DNA of 64,000 bases from Flavobacterium arcticum (GTDB taxonomy: Bacteria; Bacteroidota; Bacteroidia; Flavobacteriales; Flavobacteriaceae): contig NZ_CP031188.1 in assembly GCF_003344925.1 (NCBI RefSeq), positions 1,300,501 to 1,364,500 on the forward strand, in the 5' to 3' direction. Below the pieces are notes generated by a model. The model did not search any database. It saw nothing but the letters and a program-made list of their open reading frames with translations, and had not been told where the DNA came from. This document shows positions 30,572 to 39,707 of this stretch, piece by piece; the stretch's first letter is position 1; every line of letters starts with the position of its first letter. Both the position numbers and the translations under genes were made by a program.

Positions 30572-30892
30572 TTATGAAAGCGTATATTGTTTTAATAACT
30601 CTAACTCTGTGCGAAAAGCAAGCATTTTATCGCCAAATAGCTTTAAACCTTCTTCTCTCATTCTAGGTGCATCTTCGTTATAGTAACGTTCTAGCATTGC
30701 TTTGCTCTCAGTAAGGAATTGTATAGAGTAAGTAGCTCCGCCCATTTCTTCTTCTACAAGTACTTTAACCATTTTTGCTTCGGTAAATTTACCTAGTTGT
30801 AGCATCTCAGGGATGTGTTTTTCATGTATCCATGTTAACCATTGGTCGTGTACGCTATCGTCTATGTTTATAGTTACGTTGTATATAATCAT
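30572..30892 (-). CDS. DUF4286 family protein
   Basis: A 106-residue soluble protein with a ferredoxin-like dimeric alpha/beta-barrel pattern: MIIYNVTINIDDSVHDQWL at the start and YSIQFLTESKAMLERYY in the middle. This agrees with DUF4286, often found next to rsmA in Bacteroidota. Its function is unknown. The rsmA gene begins 44 bases downstream on the same strand. Confidence 0.78.
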   Translation of the reverse strand: MIIYNVTINIDDSVHDQWLTWIHEKHIPEMLQLGKFTEAKMVKVLVEEEMGGATYSIQFLTESKAMLERYYNEDAPRMREEGLKLFGDKMLAFRTELELLKQYTLS

Positions 30893-30946
30893 CTTTTTAT
30901 ATCCTTTAATTTATATTTTGTTTATAATAGACCTAGTTTGCTAAGG

Positions 30947-32725
30947 CTAAATAGTTGTATCTCCTCTTAGCAGTCTAAACTGTTTTCTTGCTTCTATGAA
31001 ATAGATACTGTCTTGATGTTCAAAAAGCACTTTTTCGTATAATGATTTAGCTTTTTCGGTATCGTTTAGTTCTTTATAATAAATTTCTGCCGAGAAGAAT
31101 AGGGCTTCGTCTATATAAATACCTTCGGCATATTTATCAATAATTTGCTGGTAGTATTGTAGGGCAAGGTCATATTGCCCTTGTGTTTCATATATTTTGC
31201 CTATGCGTAATAGGGTAACATCTTGTATGCTTTCGGTTTTATCTGTAGTTATAATATTTTTGAACCCTTCTAGTGCTTCAGCTTTTTTATTTTGATATAG
31301 TTTAAAATCAGCACGAGCAAACTTTTTTAAAGCCGTTTGGGTACTATCCTCTACTGTGTTATCAGTAATTAGTAAAAAAAGCTCTAATGCATCATTAGCA
31401 ATAAGCTGTGATGACGATGATTTTAGTACTTTTAGTTGTTTTTGTGCCCACTCAAAATCGCCTTTAAAGTAGGTGCTTTTTGCCACTTTTAGGCTTGCTT
31501 CATGCCCTACGGCATCATTTTTTAGTTCTTCTTCTATTTGGGCATAGTATATTATTGCCTGATTAAATTTTTCTTCTAGCAACAATATATCCGATAGCTT
31601 CATTTTTACTTCGGCTGTTTGATATTTGTTCAATTGAAGTTTCAATGCGGTATTTAAAGTTGTAATACCCGCATCAGGATCTTTAAGGTAAAATGCATCA
31701 AAGTTTGCTTTTAGCAATTGCAGTTCTAGTGAGTAAGGGCTTATACCAAATTGTGCTAGTAAATCGTCGATACGTTTTTTGATAGCTAGATATTCTTTTT
31801 CTCCTGTTGTTGCAATATCCATTTTTAGCAGATACTTGTGCGCCTCCATTTGCAGGTTAGGGTCTTGTGTGTTTTCTAGTATATAGTTTAGTATGTCGCG
31901 TGCCGTTTCGTTTTCGCCTTCTTCAACAGTAAGTTTTGCTAGGGCTACTATGTTCATAAAACTATCAGGCTCTCTCTTGTATATGGCTCTTTCTTGTATA
32001 AAGGCTTTGCCGTAGTCACGCTGTTGTACAAAAAACCAACTTAGAAACTGATTCCAGAAAATATCTTGTGTTTTCTGGGTGTTTATAAGTAATGTTTTTC
32101 GTAGTGCAGTATTAAATGCTTCTGGCGATTCTTCGTTCATAAATCGCGAGAGTTGGTTTTGTACTATGGGTAAGTTTTTTTGGTTTTTAAAAGCATAGTT
32201 GAGCAAGTTTTCTATCATCAAGTCCATGTTGCCAAGCTGACCTTGTAGTAACGCCATTTGATAATCAAAATTCAAGCTTTTGTTTATCGCTATTGCCATT
32301 TCATAGGCTTGCAGTGCTTCTTTTGCTAATACCTTTTTCTCGAAAGTATTGGCTATGCTGTATACATGACTAGGGTTTTGTGCTATAGCGTCTAGTGCTT
32401 GCTTATAATAGTTTTCAGCTTCGTGAGTGTTTTTTTGTAACTGATAGTTATACCCAATCTCTACAAGTAACATGGGTTGTTTAGTTCTTTCTAGCTTTTC
32501 TAATAGTAGTTTTTGTGCTTCATCATATTGTTCTAACTGCTGGTAAGCCGCAGCCATGCGTTGTGCTATGTAAGTATTGCTAGGTTGCTTCTCGTCTAGT
32601 TGTTCATAAATAACGAGTGCTTTTTCAAATTCTCCTTTTTCAAAATAATTTTTTGCCAATTGTTCGTTTTGCCCAAAAACGGCAACCGAAAAAATAAAAG
32701 CGATATAGAGAAATAGTTTTTTCAT
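30947..32725 (-). CDS. Exported tetratricopeptide-repeat protein
   Basis: A 592-residue protein with signal peptide (LFLYIAFIFSVAVFGQ) and at least ten TPR-like helical pairs. Examples are AKNYFEKGEFEKALVIYEQL near the N-terminus and GQYDLALQYYQQIIDKY near the C-terminus. Such periplasmic TPR proteins act as scaffolds in envelope assembly; partners are not visible here. It is upstream of DUF4286 and rsmA on the same strand. Confidence 0.8.
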   Translation of the reverse strand: MKKLFLYIAFIFSVAVFGQNEQLAKNYFEKGEFEKALVIYEQLDEKQPSNTYIAQRMAAAYQQLEQYDEAQKLLLEKLERTKQPMLLVEIGYNYQLQKNTHEAENYYKQALDAIAQNPSHVYSIANTFEKKVLAKEALQAYEMAIAINKSLNFDYQMALLQGQLGNMDLMIENLLNYAFKNQKNLPIVQNQLSRFMNEESPEAFNTALRKTLLINTQKTQDIFWNQFLSWFFVQQRDYGKAFIQERAIYKREPDSFMNIVALAKLTVEEGENETARDILNYILENTQDPNLQMEAHKYLLKMDIATTGEKEYLAIKKRIDDLLAQFGISPYSLELQLLKANFDAFYLKDPDAGITTLNTALKLQLNKYQTAEVKMKLSDILLLEEKFNQAIIYYAQIEEELKNDAVGHEASLKVAKSTYFKGDFEWAQKQLKVLKSSSSQLIANDALELFLLITDNTVEDSTQTALKKFARADFKLYQNKKAEALEGFKNIITTDKTESIQDVTLLRIGKIYETQGQYDLALQYYQQIIDKYAEGIYIDEALFFSAEIYYKELNDTEKAKSLYEKVLFEHQDSIYFIEARKQFRLLRGDTTI

Positions 32726-32742
32726 AATTATTTTAAAAAATA

Positions 32743-32855
32743 GAACGCGGAAAACTCGGATTAGGCAAACTCTCGAAGATTAAACTATAAACGCAAAACA
32801 ACTATTTATAAGTATAAATCTGTGAGCATCTGTAAAATCCGCGGCATCCGCGTTC
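32743..32855. repeat. 113-bp intergenic element with inverted ends
   Basis: It starts GAACGCGGA and ends with the exact complement TCCGCGTTC. Over 20 bases the two ends match at 15 positions when one is reversed. The spacer has CTGTGAGCATCTGTAAAATC. It fills the gap between serS and the TPR gene. It looks like a dispersed palindromic unit or small non-autonomous element, but only one copy is in the window. Confidence 0.5.
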
Positions 32856-32876
32856 CTACCTTTAGTAACAAAATTA

Positions 32877-34148
32877 CTAATTTATAATATCAAACCCAGT
32901 ATATGGGCGTAAAACTTCTGGTATTACAATACCCTCAGGAGTTTGGTAGTTTTCAAGTAGTCCTGCCAGTACTCTTGGTAATGCCAGTGAGCTACCGTTT
33001 AGCGTGTGTGCCAGTTGATTTTTACCATCTTTATCTCTAAAACGTAGTTTTAATCTATTTGCTTGGAAAGTCTCAAAGTTAGAAACAGAGCTTATCTCTA
33101 ACCAACGATCTTGTGCGGTAGAGAACACTTCGAAATCATAAGTAAGTGCCGATGTAAAGCCCATATCGCCACCACAAAGGCGTAATACTCTATAGGGTAA
33201 ACCAAGCTCTTTAAGTATTTCTTTAATATGTTCTACCATGCCATCTAAAGCAGCATAAGAGTTTTCAGGTTTCTCGATGCGTACTATCTCTACTTTGTCA
33301 AATTGGTGCAGGCGGTTAAGACCACGTACGTGAGACCCGTAAGAACCAGCCTCTCTACGGAAACATGGTGTATAGCCTGTGCATAATACAGGCAGGTCTT
33401 TTTCTTCGATAATTACATCGCGGAACATGTTAGTAACGGGTACCTCTGCAGTAGGGATAAGGTAAAGATCATCTACCCCTACATGATACATTTGCCCTTC
33501 TTTGTCAGGTAGTTGTCCTGTACCATAGCCAGATGCTTCGTTAACCAAGTGAGGTACTTGAACCTCGTTGTAACCTGCTCCAGTATTTTTATCAAGAAAA
33601 TAATTGATAAGTGCACGCTGTAACCTTGCTCCTTTACCTTTATATACAGGAAAACCTGCTCCTGCTATTTTATTACCTAATTCAAAGTCGATAATATCAT
33701 ATTTCTTGGCAAGCTCCCAGTGTGGCATTGCATCTGCATGTAGCGCAGGGATGTCACCTTCTCTAGATACTTCTTCATTGTCATCTGCCGATTTACCTGC
33801 GGGTACAATATCAGCCGGTGTATTTGGCAATTTGTATAAAGCTTGTGTTAGCTCTTCTGATGTGGTATTTAATACCTCATTAAGTTCTTTACTATTCTCT
33901 TTATACTGTGCTGTTTTTTCTCGAAGTAGTGTAGCTTTGGCTTTTTCGCCTGCTTTCATCAATGCCCCAATATCTTTAGACAGTTTGTTGGATTCCGATA
34001 AAACAGTATCAAGTTCCGCTTGGGTACTTCTTCTTTTTTCATCAAGTGCAATGATTTCATCAACTAACGCTTGAGCATCAAAATTTCTTTTGCCCAGTGC
34101 TTGGATTACTTTTTCTCTGTTTTCTCTAATAAATACTGTCTGTAACAT
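32877..34148 (-). CDS. serS: Seryl-tRNA synthetase
   Basis: A 423-residue class II synthetase charging tRNA-Ser. It has an N-terminal coiled-coil arm (residues about 30-110), class II motif 2 in TPCFRREAGSYGSHVRGLNR and motif 3 in HTLNGSSLALPRVLAGLLENY. The start is set at MLQTVFIRENREK (34148), because this is where the family begins. The frame is open 26 codons further up, but that part is not conserved-looking. No T-box is expected or seen. Confidence 0.96.
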   Translation of the reverse strand: MLQTVFIRENREKVIQALGKRNFDAQALVDEIIALDEKRRSTQAELDTVLSESNKLSKDIGALMKAGEKAKATLLREKTAQYKENSKELNEVLNTTSEELTQALYKLPNTPADIVPAGKSADDNEEVSREGDIPALHADAMPHWELAKKYDIIDFELGNKIAGAGFPVYKGKGARLQRALINYFLDKNTGAGYNEVQVPHLVNEASGYGTGQLPDKEGQMYHVGVDDLYLIPTAEVPVTNMFRDVIIEEKDLPVLCTGYTPCFRREAGSYGSHVRGLNRLHQFDKVEIVRIEKPENSYAALDGMVEHIKEILKELGLPYRVLRLCGGDMGFTSALTYDFEVFSTAQDRWLEISSVSNFETFQANRLKLRFRDKDGKNQLAHTLNGSSLALPRVLAGLLENYQTPEGIVIPEVLRPYTGFDIIN

Positions 34149-34252
34149 GGTTTTATAATGTTTTGTAAAGTGAGCAAATTTAATCATTTGTTTTTTATTA
34201 ATACCTGAGCATTGATAAACTTTCAAAGTACTTATCTTTAACTTTTTATGAA

Positions 34253-34282
34253 TTGAGAATTATTTTTTATTCCCTATTTTTG
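34253..34282 (+). promoter_or_regulatory. Promoter of the M1 peptidase gene
   Basis: TTG at 34253-34255 and TATTTTTG (TAnnTTTG) at 34275-34282 with a 19-base spacer, 17 bases before the ATG at 34300. Confidence 0.55.
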
Positions 34283-34299
34283 AAAAAAACACATTGAGA

Positions 34300-36222
34300 A
34301 TGAAAAATTTTACCCAAATAATTACTTTACTGTTTTGCTTACCATCATTATTTGCTCAGAATAATAACGATACCCTTAATCAGATAGTAGAAGCCGAAAT
34401 GAAATCGGCATATAGTATTACTAATTTTACAGCTAACATTAATACAGGCGATTATGATATTGTATACCATCAGCTTGAATTTGAAGTTGATCCTGCTATA
34501 AATTTTATAGATGGAGTAGTTACTACTACTTTTTTGGCTAAAGAAGATATGCCTGATATTACATTTGACCTTGCATCGCAACTTACCGTAAGTATGGCTA
34601 CTATGGGAGGAGAAGAACTTATTTTTGAACAAAACACCAATGATGAGCTTATAGTAAATTTTCCAACTCCATTAATTGAGGGGTCAGAAAATACTATTAT
34701 AGTAACCTATTCAGGACAGCCACCGTTAGATTCGGATGGTTTTAATACAGGTAATCATAATGGAATACCTGAAATATGGACATTATCTCAGCCTTATGGC
34801 GCAAAAGACTGGTGGCCATGCAAGCAAGATTTAAACGATAAAATAGACAATATTGATGTATATATCACGGCACCATCAGAATATGAAAGTGTTTCTAACG
34901 GAATGGAGCAATCGCAAATAGATAATGGTAATGGTACAACTACTACACGTTTTCAGCATAATTTTCCTATACCTGCTTACCTGATTGCTATAGCGGTTAC
35001 AGATTATACAATATATGAGCAAACGGCAGGTACTGCACCTAATACTTTTCCTATAGTCAATTACCTATATCCTGAAAGTGCTGATAATTCCACAGCACAG
35101 TTAGCTGTAACACCATCTATAATGGAATTGTTTGAAGACTTATTTGAAACATATCCTTTTCATGAAGAAAAATATGGGCATGCACAGTGTAGCATACCTG
35201 GCGGAATGGAACATACTACGGTATCGTTTATGGGTAGTTTTGGACGCGAACTAATAGCGCATGAGCTTGCTCATCAATGGTTTGGAGATAAAGTAACTTG
35301 TGGTTCATGGAAAGATATATGGCTTAATGAAGGCTTTGCTACTTATTTATCAGGGCTTGTAGTAGAGCACATGGATAGTGAAGAGTTTTTCCCTGCATGG
35401 AAGGCTGACCGCATTGAGTATATTACATCACTTCCTGATGGTAATTTATATCTTACGGATACTGATACTACCAGCGTGGGCAGAATATTTAGTAATAGGC
35501 TTACGTATAATAAAGGGGCTATGGTGGTACATATGTTGCGCTATAAACTTGGTGATACCGATTTTTATCAAGGGGTTAAAAATTATCTTGCTGATCCCGA
35601 ACTAGCTTATGGTTATGCAAAAACGCCCGATTTACAAGCACATTTAGAAGCTGTGTCTGGTATGGATTTAAATGAGTTTTTTCAGGATTGGGTTTATAGG
35701 GAAGGTTACCCAAGTTATACCATTACAATAGCGCATTTTGCAATGGGAGAGGTTAAAATAACGGTAAATCAAACCCAGTCGCATTCTTCTGTAGATTATT
35801 TCGAAATGCCTGTGCCAATACGTATTTATGGTACTCAGGGAGAACAACAAGATGTAGTGTTAGATAATACCTTTGATGGGCAAGAGTTTATAGTACCAGT
35901 GCCTTTTCTTTTTAACGCAATAGAATTTGACCCTGAAAATAATATCATATCTGCTAACAATCAAAATATTTTAGGGACAACACTTATAAACAACCTTACA
36001 GGTGTACGTTTATACCCAAGCCCAGCTTCAGGACAGCTGAGTGTGCAGCTTCCGCAAGGTGTAATTTTAGAAAAAGCGATTTTTTATAACACATTAGGGC
36101 AAAAAGTACTGGAAAGTAATGATGAAACTGAATGGAATGTTTCAAACCTTGCTAGTGGGGTGCATTTCCTTACACTTGTAACAGATAAAGGCAGTAAACA
36201 ATTACGATTTATAAAAGAGTAA
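34300..36222 (+). CDS. Secreted M1 family metallopeptidase with T9SS sorting domain
   Basis: A 640-residue zinc aminopeptidase. It has a signal peptide (ITLLFCLPSLFAQ), an N-terminal beta domain, the exopeptidase motif GGMEHT and zinc motif HELAH at 321-325 with Glu344 18 residues further (WLNEGFATYLSG). It ends with a T9SS type A domain (LYPSPASGQLSVQL, NLASGVHFLTLV). It should cut N-terminal residues from peptides outside the cell. The first ATG at 34300 is used; a TTG two codons up is possible. Confidence 0.92.
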   Translation: MKNFTQIITLLFCLPSLFAQNNNDTLNQIVEAEMKSAYSITNFTANINTGDYDIVYHQLEFEVDPAINFIDGVVTTTFLAKEDMPDITFDLASQLTVSMATMGGEELIFEQNTNDELIVNFPTPLIEGSENTIIVTYSGQPPLDSDGFNTGNHNGIPEIWTLSQPYGAKDWWPCKQDLNDKIDNIDVYITAPSEYESVSNGMEQSQIDNGNGTTTTRFQHNFPIPAYLIAIAVTDYTIYEQTAGTAPNTFPIVNYLYPESADNSTAQLAVTPSIMELFEDLFETYPFHEEKYGHAQCSIPGGMEHTTVSFMGSFGRELIAHELAHQWFGDKVTCGSWKDIWLNEGFATYLSGLVVEHMDSEEFFPAWKADRIEYITSLPDGNLYLTDTDTTSVGRIFSNRLTYNKGAMVVHMLRYKLGDTDFYQGVKNYLADPELAYGYAKTPDLQAHLEAVSGMDLNEFFQDWVYREGYPSYTITIAHFAMGEVKITVNQTQSHSSVDYFEMPVPIRIYGTQGEQQDVVLDNTFDGQEFIVPVPFLFNAIEFDPENNIISANNQNILGTTLINNLTGVRLYPSPASGQLSVQLPQGVILEKAIFYNTLGQKVLESNDETEWNVSNLASGVHFLTLVTDKGSKQLRFIKE

Positions 36223-36230
36223 TTAGTAGT

Positions 36231-37436
36231 TTACGATTCGCTTATTGCTTTTACATGAGTTGCTAAAAGTGCAATGCCCACACCAAAAACAGCTATAATG
36301 GCAAATGATACCCTTAAGCTGGTAGCTTGTGCTACATAACCTGTAACGGGAGGACCAAGCATAAAGCCAAGAAAACTAACACCCGAAATAGTTTGTAAAG
36401 CAATACCTGGAGGTATGCCTGGTCGCTTACCAGCAACACTATATATTATAGGGATAACACCCGATACCCCAACGCCCACCATCATAAAGGCGAGAGTTGC
36501 AGTAATAAGGTAGGGTAGTAGTACAGCACTTAATAACCCAATGGTTATAAGGCAGCCACTTATTTGTAGTACTCGTTTTCGTCCTAACTTTCTAATGGCA
36601 ACATCGCCAAAAAAACGTCCTAATGCCATCATTATCATAAATGATGCGTAGCCTAAAACCACTAGAGCCCCTGGTGCTTTTACTACCTCTTTAAAATAAA
36701 CACCACTCCAGTCAAACATTATACCTTCGCTTAGCATACAACAAAAAGACATTACCCCAAGCCACATAAGCACGTTGTCTGGTTTACTGAATAGTTTGCT
36801 TTTTTGCGGTAATGGTTGTTTTTTTACTTTAACAAGGTGCTTGTAGTTTACTAGTATTACTATGAAAAGTAATAGCGCTACCATAACAAAATGGATAAAA
36901 GGACTTGCTCCTAGTCCCATCATTCCTAGTCCTATTAATGCGCCTGTAAAGCCCGCTATACTCCACGCCCCGTGAAATGCCGACATGATAGGTCGTCTAA
37001 AAATGCCTTCGGTATAAATACCCTGTGTATTTACAGAAATGTTAGTAAGATTGCTAGATACACCAAAAAAGAAAAGAATAAGCGATAAATGCCAACGCTC
37101 AGTACACAACCCAAGCGCTACAAGACTAAGAATATAGGCTGCTAACCCAATAAGCACTGTTTTATGGCTACCATACTTAGTGGCAAGCCTTCCTGAGAAT
37201 GGCATAATAGCCAGTTGCCCAAAAGGTATGGCAAACAGTACTGTACCCAAATCGGCATCGGTAAGACCGAGCGATGTTTTAATATCAGGGATGCGGCTTG
37301 CCCAAGTGGCAAAACAAAGCCCCATAGCAAAATAAAGCAACCCCACCGCCCAGCGTATGCGGTTGAGGTAATCTGTTTTTGCTTTGCTGTAGCCTTTTTT
37401 ATTAGGCAGGTGTTCCTTAGTATTATTCTCCTGCAT
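36231..37436 (-). CDS. Major facilitator superfamily transporter
   Basis: A 401-residue protein with twelve predicted membrane segments. The motif GRLATKYGSHKTVLIG between segments 2 and 3 is the MFS loop signature, with GRFFGDVAIRKLGRKRVL as its half-repeat. MGLCFATWASRIPDIKTSLG at the start resembles the YbjJ-like branch. Substrate unknown. The two redox enzymes upstream on the same strand (37460-39463) suggest uptake or export of a sugar or sugar acid. Confidence 0.84.
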   Translation of the reverse strand: MQENNTKEHLPNKKGYSKAKTDYLNRIRWAVGLLYFAMGLCFATWASRIPDIKTSLGLTDADLGTVLFAIPFGQLAIMPFSGRLATKYGSHKTVLIGLAAYILSLVALGLCTERWHLSLILFFFGVSSNLTNISVNTQGIYTEGIFRRPIMSAFHGAWSIAGFTGALIGLGMMGLGASPFIHFVMVALLLFIVILVNYKHLVKVKKQPLPQKSKLFSKPDNVLMWLGVMSFCCMLSEGIMFDWSGVYFKEVVKAPGALVVLGYASFMIMMALGRFFGDVAIRKLGRKRVLQISGCLITIGLLSAVLLPYLITATLAFMMVGVGVSGVIPIIYSVAGKRPGIPPGIALQTISGVSFLGFMLGPPVTGYVAQATSLRVSFAIIAVFGVGIALLATHVKAISES

Positions 37437-37459
37437 TATGCTCTTTTAATTTTTTATAA

Positions 37460-38410
37460 TTACCATGCGCTTTCTTGCGTAAGGAACTCAATCTGTTCGG
37501 GTGTTATAGGTAATTTGGGTGCGTTTATAATACTGTTTAGCTGTTTTAGGCTGGTGGCGCTCACTATAGGTGCAGTAATAGACTGACGGTGTATAAGCCA
37601 TGCCAATGCTACTGTTGCTTGTGTAGTGTTTAGTTCATGAGATGTTTTGTCTAGTGCAGCGAGTATTTTTAATCCGCGTTCATCTAAGTACTTGTCCATG
37701 CCACCGCCACGAGGACTTTTACTAAAATCATCTTTACTACGATATTTTCCAGTAAGAAAACCACTAGCGAGAGAAAAATAATTGAGTACGCCAAGGTTGT
37801 TGTCTAAACAGATTTGTTCTAATCCGTTTTCAAATTTATCACGATCGTATAAATTATAATGTGGCTGAAAAGTCTTGTAAATAGGTAATCCTTTTTCGGT
37901 GGCGATATTTAATGATGCTGTAAGTCTTTCAGGCGAAAGGTTAGATGCTCCTATGTGGCGTATTTTACCTTCTTTTATCAGTTGTTGGTAGGCTTCTAAT
38001 GTTTCTTCTATAGGAGTGTTTTCATCATCAAAATGGGTTTGATACAAGTCTATATAGTCTGTTTGTAGCCTTGTGAGTGAATCATCAACCGCTTGCAGGA
38101 TACGCTTTTTAGAAAGTCCCTTTTTACCCTCACCCATATCATAACCTACTTTTGTAGCAATGATAACGTTGTTGCGATTTTTTCTTTGCTTCATCCAGTT
38201 ACCAATAACGGTTTCCGATTCTCCACCTTCATTACCATCTGCCCATCGCGAATAGGCATCGGCAGTATCTATAAAATTAAAACCTTCGCCTGTAAAGGCG
38301 TCTAGTATTTCAAAGGATGTTTTTTCGTCTATTGTCCAGCCAAATACGTTACCTCCAAATGTTATAGGGTAAACATATAAATCGGTAGTGCCTAATTGTC
38401 TTTTTTTCAT
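37460..38410 (-). CDS. Aldo/keto reductase
   Basis: A 316-residue NADPH-dependent reductase with a TIM barrel. It shows FIDTADAYSRWADGNEGGES (catalytic Asp and Tyr), IATKVGYD (catalytic Lys), DLYQTHFDDEN (catalytic His) and RHIGASNLSPE. Substrate cannot be read from sequence. It lies between the MFS transporter and a Gfo/Idh/MocA dehydrogenase, with short gaps (23 and 12 bases). Confidence 0.9.
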   Translation of the reverse strand: MKKRQLGTTDLYVYPITFGGNVFGWTIDEKTSFEILDAFTGEGFNFIDTADAYSRWADGNEGGESETVIGNWMKQRKNRNNVIIATKVGYDMGEGKKGLSKKRILQAVDDSLTRLQTDYIDLYQTHFDDENTPIEETLEAYQQLIKEGKIRHIGASNLSPERLTASLNIATEKGLPIYKTFQPHYNLYDRDKFENGLEQICLDNNLGVLNYFSLASGFLTGKYRSKDDFSKSPRGGGMDKYLDERGLKILAALDKTSHELNTTQATVALAWLIHRQSITAPIVSATSLKQLNSIINAPKLPITPEQIEFLTQESAW

Positions 38411-38422
38411 TTCTATTTAATA

Positions 38423-39463
38423 TTACAATTCAACAACTTGTTTTAGTGCGCTACTTTCTTGTACAGCATCTATTATTTTCATTACCTGTACACCTTCGGC
38501 TGCGGTAACAGGCTCATCAGTGTTATTTATAATAGAGTTATATAAACGCTCAAAAAGCTCACTATAATTACCTTGCTCTGTTGGGGTTCGTTTTTTTACT
38601 ACTTCGCCATTAATTTCGGTATGGAGTAGTCCTTCTTTATCTTTAGGTTCTGTACCCCAATCATTACTGTCAGGTGTTTTACCTTCTTTAAGCTCATCTT
38701 CCTGTACATCGGCACGGCTTTTTAAGAAACTTCCTTTTTTGCCATGTAATATGTAAGAGTGTATAGGTTCACGCATAAAAAAACCTGCTTTAACTCGAAC
38801 TCTTTTATCGGTATAATATAAAACAATATCGAACCAATCGTCTATTTTAGAGTTTTCTCTAGTTTTCCTGATGTCGGCAAATACCGCTTTAGGATAACCA
38901 AAAAGCACTAATGCTTGGTCGATAATATGCGAACCTAAATCCCAGAGTACTCCCGCACCAGGCTCTCCTGTTTCTTTATGTGCTTTTGGGCTGAGGTTTG
39001 GGTTATAACGGTCAAAATGAATTTCGGCTTCTATAATATCGCCTAGCAGGTTTTGTTGCAATACTTTTTGTACTGTTTTAAAATCACTGTCCCAGCGGCG
39101 GTTTTGATATACCGTTAGTTTTAATCCTTTTTGCTTGGCTAATGTTTGCAGTTCTTCTGCCTCGGCAGCATTAGTAGTAAAGGCTTTTTCTACAAGTACA
39201 TGCTTGCCTGCCTGTAATGCCTTTTTTGCATACTCATAATGAGTATTTACAGGGGTATTTACAACGACTAAATCAATAGTGTCGTTTAAAAGAGCTTCGA
39301 TAGTATCGTAACTTTTTGTTTCAGGGTAGTCGTTTTGTATGTTTTTTGTGCTTCGTTCCCAGGCTCCTACGAGTTCATACCCATCATGTGCTTTTAGAAA
39401 TGGTGCATGGAATACTTTGCCTGACATGCCGTATGACACGAGGGCTGTTTTTATTTTTTTCAT
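38423..39463 (-). CDS. Gfo/Idh/MocA family oxidoreductase
   Basis: A 346-residue NAD(P)-dependent dehydrogenase. It has the N-terminal Rossmann motif VSYGMSGKVFHAPFL, the catalytic EKAFT (EKP in most members) and GAGVLWDLGSHIIDQALVLF with the C-terminal His. It resembles the YdgJ/YvaA branch acting on sugars or inositols. It heads the three-gene minus-strand unit with the reductase and the transporter. Confidence 0.88.
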   Translation of the reverse strand: MKKIKTALVSYGMSGKVFHAPFLKAHDGYELVGAWERSTKNIQNDYPETKSYDTIEALLNDTIDLVVVNTPVNTHYEYAKKALQAGKHVLVEKAFTTNAAEAEELQTLAKQKGLKLTVYQNRRWDSDFKTVQKVLQQNLLGDIIEAEIHFDRYNPNLSPKAHKETGEPGAGVLWDLGSHIIDQALVLFGYPKAVFADIRKTRENSKIDDWFDIVLYYTDKRVRVKAGFFMREPIHSYILHGKKGSFLKSRADVQEDELKEGKTPDSNDWGTEPKDKEGLLHTEINGEVVKKRTPTEQGNYSELFERLYNSIINNTDEPVTAAEGVQVMKIIDAVQESSALKQVVEL

Positions 39464-39651
39464 TCTGTTTGCTGTTCTATATTTTTACCTTAACAGATAG
39501 TTTTAGGTATGGTAATACTATTGAGTCTTACTGCAATTGATGTATGATAATTTTTAACAAATGTAAAATTACTTACAAAAGTTGAAGTATGCTTACTGAA
39601 CCTTATTATTAACAAACTTTTAAAACATAGGGCGATATATACTAAAAATAG

Positions 39652-39680
39652 TTGTAAGTAATCAGAAAACACTATTTTTG
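39652..39680 (+). promoter_or_regulatory. Promoter of rseP
   Basis: TTG at 39652-39654 and TATTTTTG (TAnnTTTG) at 39673-39680, spacer 18 bases, 27 bases before the ATG. Confidence 0.55.
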
Positions 39681-39707
39681 TGCGTTTATAAAAATTGAAA
39701 CTAAAGA

